From NCBI GenBank assembly GCA_010092805.1, contig JAADYY010000461.1, positions 1 through 8,171 on the forward strand: 8,171 bases of DNA. Reading direction: 5' to 3'. The notes under the pieces are model-generated. The model had not been told where the DNA came from. It was given only the letters and a program-made list of their open reading frames with translations, and ran no database searches. Numbering within the stretch: position 1 is the first letter of the stretch; each line of letters opens with the position of its first letter. Position numbers and translations under genes: made by a program. This document shows positions 6,151 through 8,171 of this stretch, in pieces. Source of the DNA: Chloroflexota bacterium (GTDB taxonomy: Bacteria; Chloroflexota; Anaerolineae; Aggregatilineales; Phototrophicaceae).

Positions 6151-8124
6151 ATGGCGGATCAATCCACTGTGCGAAGCTATTCCGAAAAAGATATTCGTTA
6201 TCTCGAGCCGATGGAGCATATCCGTCTGCGCCCCGGCATGTACGTGGGCGGCACGGACTCACGCGCGCTGCATCACCTGATTTTCGAGGTGGTCGATAAC
6301 TCCATCGACGAGGCTTTGGCCGGTCGCTGTGATCAGATCGTTGTAACGCTGTATCCGGACAACATCGTCTCCATTGCCGACAACGGCGTGGGCATTCCCG
6401 TTGGCTGGAATGATGAAATGGGCATGTCCACCCTACAGTTGGTGATGACCAAAGTGGGCGCGGGCGGCAAATTCGACAGCAACGCCTACAAAGTGAGTGG
6501 CGGTCTGCACGGTGTGGGTGTGTCCGCAGTCAACGCCCTTTCGGAAGAATTGACCGCACAGATTCACCGCGACGGCCATGTTTGGCAGCAGACGTATAAT
6601 GCTGGTAAGCCGCAGTCGGATGTCGTGAAGATGCGCCCGCTGGAACCCGGTGAAAGCACAGGCACGATCATCACGTTCAAGCCCGATTTCGCGGTGCTGG
6701 AGCGCAACGAGTTCAGCTTCCCGTCGTTGGCCCAACGCTTCCGCGAGATGGCCTTCGTCACGCGGAAGGTCGCCATCACTTTGCGCGACGAACGCGAACA
6801 CCCTTTGCCCAAAGAGATCACCTTCTACTTTGAGGGCGGGCTGCAATCGTTTGTACGCTACCTGAACCGCAACCGCCAGGCGTTGCATTCGGTCGTGTAC
6901 GCCGAACGCGAAGTTGACATGACCCTGGAAAACAAAGCACCTTTCACTGTCGGCGTCGAAGTCGCGTTTCAGTACACTGACGCATCTACCGCCACCGAAT
7001 TGGCCTTCGCCAATACGATCAACACACCCGACGGCGGCATGCACATGACGGGGCTGCGAACGGCGATCACCACTGTCATCAACAATTATGCAAAGAAAGC
7101 GGGCTTCCTCAAGGGGAAAGACGACACGTTCTCTGGCAACGACACGCTTGAAGGTCTCACGGCCATCGTCAGCATCAAACACCCGGATCCGTCGTTCGAA
7201 AGCCAGACGAAAGTCAAGCTGATCAACCCAGAAGTGCGCGGTGCGGTCTCCCAGGTCGTCAATGATGCGTTTAGCGAATTCATGGAACTGAACACGCGCG
7301 AAGCCAAACGCATCGTCGAAAAATGTATGACCAGCATGCGCGCGCGTGAAGCTGCTCGTAAAGCGCGTGATCTGGTGCGCAGCGGGCCGAGTCTACTCGA
7401 AAGCACCACGCTCCCCGGCAAGTTGGCCGATTGCTCGCAGCGCGGCGAAAACGCCGAGATTTACATCGTTGAGGGTGACTCGGCGGGCGGTTCGGCCAAA
7501 CAGGGCCGAGATCGTCACTTCCAGGCGATTCTGCCCCTGCGCGGTAAGATCCTCAATACCGAGCGTGCCCGCCTCGACAAGATGCTGGATAACAACGAGA
7601 TCAAAGCCTTGATCAGCGCGCTCGGCACCGGGATCAGCGAGGACTTTACCGTCACCAACCTGCGCTACGGGCGCGTGATCATCATGACGGATGCCGATGT
7701 GGACGGCAGCCACATCCGCACCCTGCTGCTGACGTTCTTCTTCCGCCACATGCAAACGCTGATTCAAGGTGGGCACCTGTACATCGCCCAACCCCCCATT
7801 TTCCGGCTGCAAAACGGCAAGGAAAGCGAGTATCTCTACACCGAAGCCGGAATGGCCGAAGCGGCGATTCTGGAGCGGGCGCTGCATCGGTACAAAGACC
7901 CGGAGAAAGTCAAGATCAGCCGTTACAAAGGTCTCGGCGAGATGAATCCGGATCAGTTGTGGGAGACGACGATGGATCCGGAAACCCGGACGCTGCTCCA
8001 GGTGACGGTCGATGACGCCGCCGAAGCCGACCGCATCTTCGACATGCTCATGGGCAGCAGCGTGCCGCCGCGCCGCCGTTTCATCCAAACGCACGCGAAG
8101 AGCGTCCGCAATCTGGATGTATGA
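6151..8124 (+). CDS. gyrB: DNA gyrase subunit B
   Basis: The complete 657-residue protein is the ATPase subunit of DNA gyrase, which with GyrA introduces negative supercoils. The GHKL ATPase shows FEVVDNSIDEA (45-55; E46 the likely general base, N50 for Mg2+), ADNGVGIP (76-83, D77), the lid GGLHGVGVS (117-125) and the transducer QTK (352-354, K354). The TOPRIM domain shows EGDSAGGSA (441-449, E441) and TDADVDGSH (513-521; D514, D516, D518). RYKGLGEM (591-598) and the ending NLDV are typical of GyrB. No long C-terminal insertion is present, as in most non-proteobacterial GyrB (about 640 residues). At the position of E. coli K447 there is R464 (PLRGKILN), common outside proteobacteria. ATG 6151 was chosen over in-frame TTG 6142 because GAGGA (6136-6140) is ten bases ahead of it but one base from TTG. 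gyrA is not within the 47 bases that follow. ParE is the alternative, but GyrB fits better. Confidence 0.97.
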   Translation: MADQSTVRSYSEKDIRYLEPMEHIRLRPGMYVGGTDSRALHHLIFEVVDNSIDEALAGRCDQIVVTLYPDNIVSIADNGVGIPVGWNDEMGMSTLQLVMTKVGAGGKFDSNAYKVSGGLHGVGVSAVNALSEELTAQIHRDGHVWQQTYNAGKPQSDVVKMRPLEPGESTGTIITFKPDFAVLERNEFSFPSLAQRFREMAFVTRKVAITLRDEREHPLPKEITFYFEGGLQSFVRYLNRNRQALHSVVYAEREVDMTLENKAPFTVGVEVAFQYTDASTATELAFANTINTPDGGMHMTGLRTAITTVINNYAKKAGFLKGKDDTFSGNDTLEGLTAIVSIKHPDPSFESQTKVKLINPEVRGAVSQVVNDAFSEFMELNTREAKRIVEKCMTSMRAREAARKARDLVRSGPSLLESTTLPGKLADCSQRGENAEIYIVEGDSAGGSAKQGRDRHFQAILPLRGKILNTERARLDKMLDNNEIKALISALGTGISEDFTVTNLRYGRVIIMTDADVDGSHIRTLLLTFFFRHMQTLIQGGHLYIAQPPIFRLQNGKESEYLYTEAGMAEAAILERALHRYKDPEKVKISRYKGLGEMNPDQLWETTMDPETRTLLQVTVDDAAEADRIFDMLMGSSVPPRRRFIQTHAKSVRNLDV

Positions 8125-8145
8125 GCTTTGACAGATGCTGTTGGT

Positions 8146-8160
8146 CAATCGATTTGATTG
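8146..8160 (+). terminator. Weak hairpin after gyrB
   Basis: CAATC (8146-8150) can pair with GATTG (8156-8160) across GATTT and is followed by TGTTTTGG. The five-pair AT-rich stem is weak. An alternative pairing, TTGAC (8128-8132) with GTCAA (8144-8148), excludes it. It could be a poor terminator; the window ends before this can be judged. Confidence 0.2.
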
Positions 8161-8171
8161 TGTTTTGGCCC

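Noticed and set aside
5872..6262. Two minus-strand frames over the gyrB leader (5872-6219 and 5993-6262)
   Set aside because: They cover the gyrB promoter and start inside gyrB, show no recognisable domain, and have compositions typical of chance frames.
8128..8133. TTGACA just after gyrB as a -35 of a following gene
   Set aside because: No -10-like hexamer occurs 16-18 bases downstream and no start codon with a ribosome site follows before the window ends.
6433..8148. Long minus-strand frames opposite gyrB (6433-7182 and 7393-8148)
   Set aside because: They are shadows of strong codon bias in gyrB; the translations are rich in His, Arg and Val and have no coherent domain.

Overview
The window reads as ordinary chromosomal sequence from a free-living bacterium with fairly high GC and AT-richer intergenic gaps. 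The best lineage guess is Chloroflexota, in the broad Anaerolineae sense. The support is circumstantial: a lipoprotein with a Thr/Pro/Ala/Glu-rich stalk ahead of an SH3b domain, a short SARP/BTAD regulator with a MalT-like N-terminus, a GyrB without the long insertion found in proteobacterial GyrB, and a tRNA without an encoded CCA. No mobile element, CRISPR array, rRNA or prophage gene is visible.

Layout. (1) Positions 1-436 are the end of a histidine operon: the C-terminal part of hisI, with hisE overlapping it by four bases (ATGA). (2) Positions 496-1023, minus strand: an SH3b lipoprotein converging on hisE, with a strong hairpin between the two stops. (3) Positions 1232-1669, plus: a YbgC/FadM-type hot-dog acyl-CoA thioesterase, followed after a 196-base gap containing an imperfect inverted repeat by a long-chain acyl-CoA ligase (1866-3638). 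One enzyme hydrolyses acyl-CoA and the other makes it, so both act on the acyl-CoA pool. (4) Positions 3640-4191, minus: an unrecognised four-helix membrane protein whose stop lies one base from the ligase stop. (5) Positions 4350-5621, plus: a transcriptional regulator made of a degenerate MalT/STAND-like NTPase domain, a winged helix and a BTAD domain. (6) Positions 5640-5670: a symmetric intrinsic terminator that appears to serve both the regulator and the convergent tRNA-Arg(UCU) gene (5719-5791, minus). (7) Divergent, near-consensus sigma70-type promoters for the tRNA and for gyrB, then a roughly 150-nt leader and a complete gyrB (6151-8124).

The genes do not form one pathway. The window joins several housekeeping transcription units: histidine synthesis, acyl-CoA metabolism, one tRNA and DNA gyrase, plus a lipoprotein, a membrane protein and a regulator of unknown target. 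I see no convincing new multi-gene system. The most unusual points are the start of the regulator gene, where a four-codon mini-ORF runs through an A AAA AAA heptamer into a stop overlapping the real start, and the loss of the Walker A residues in that regulator's NTPase-like domain.
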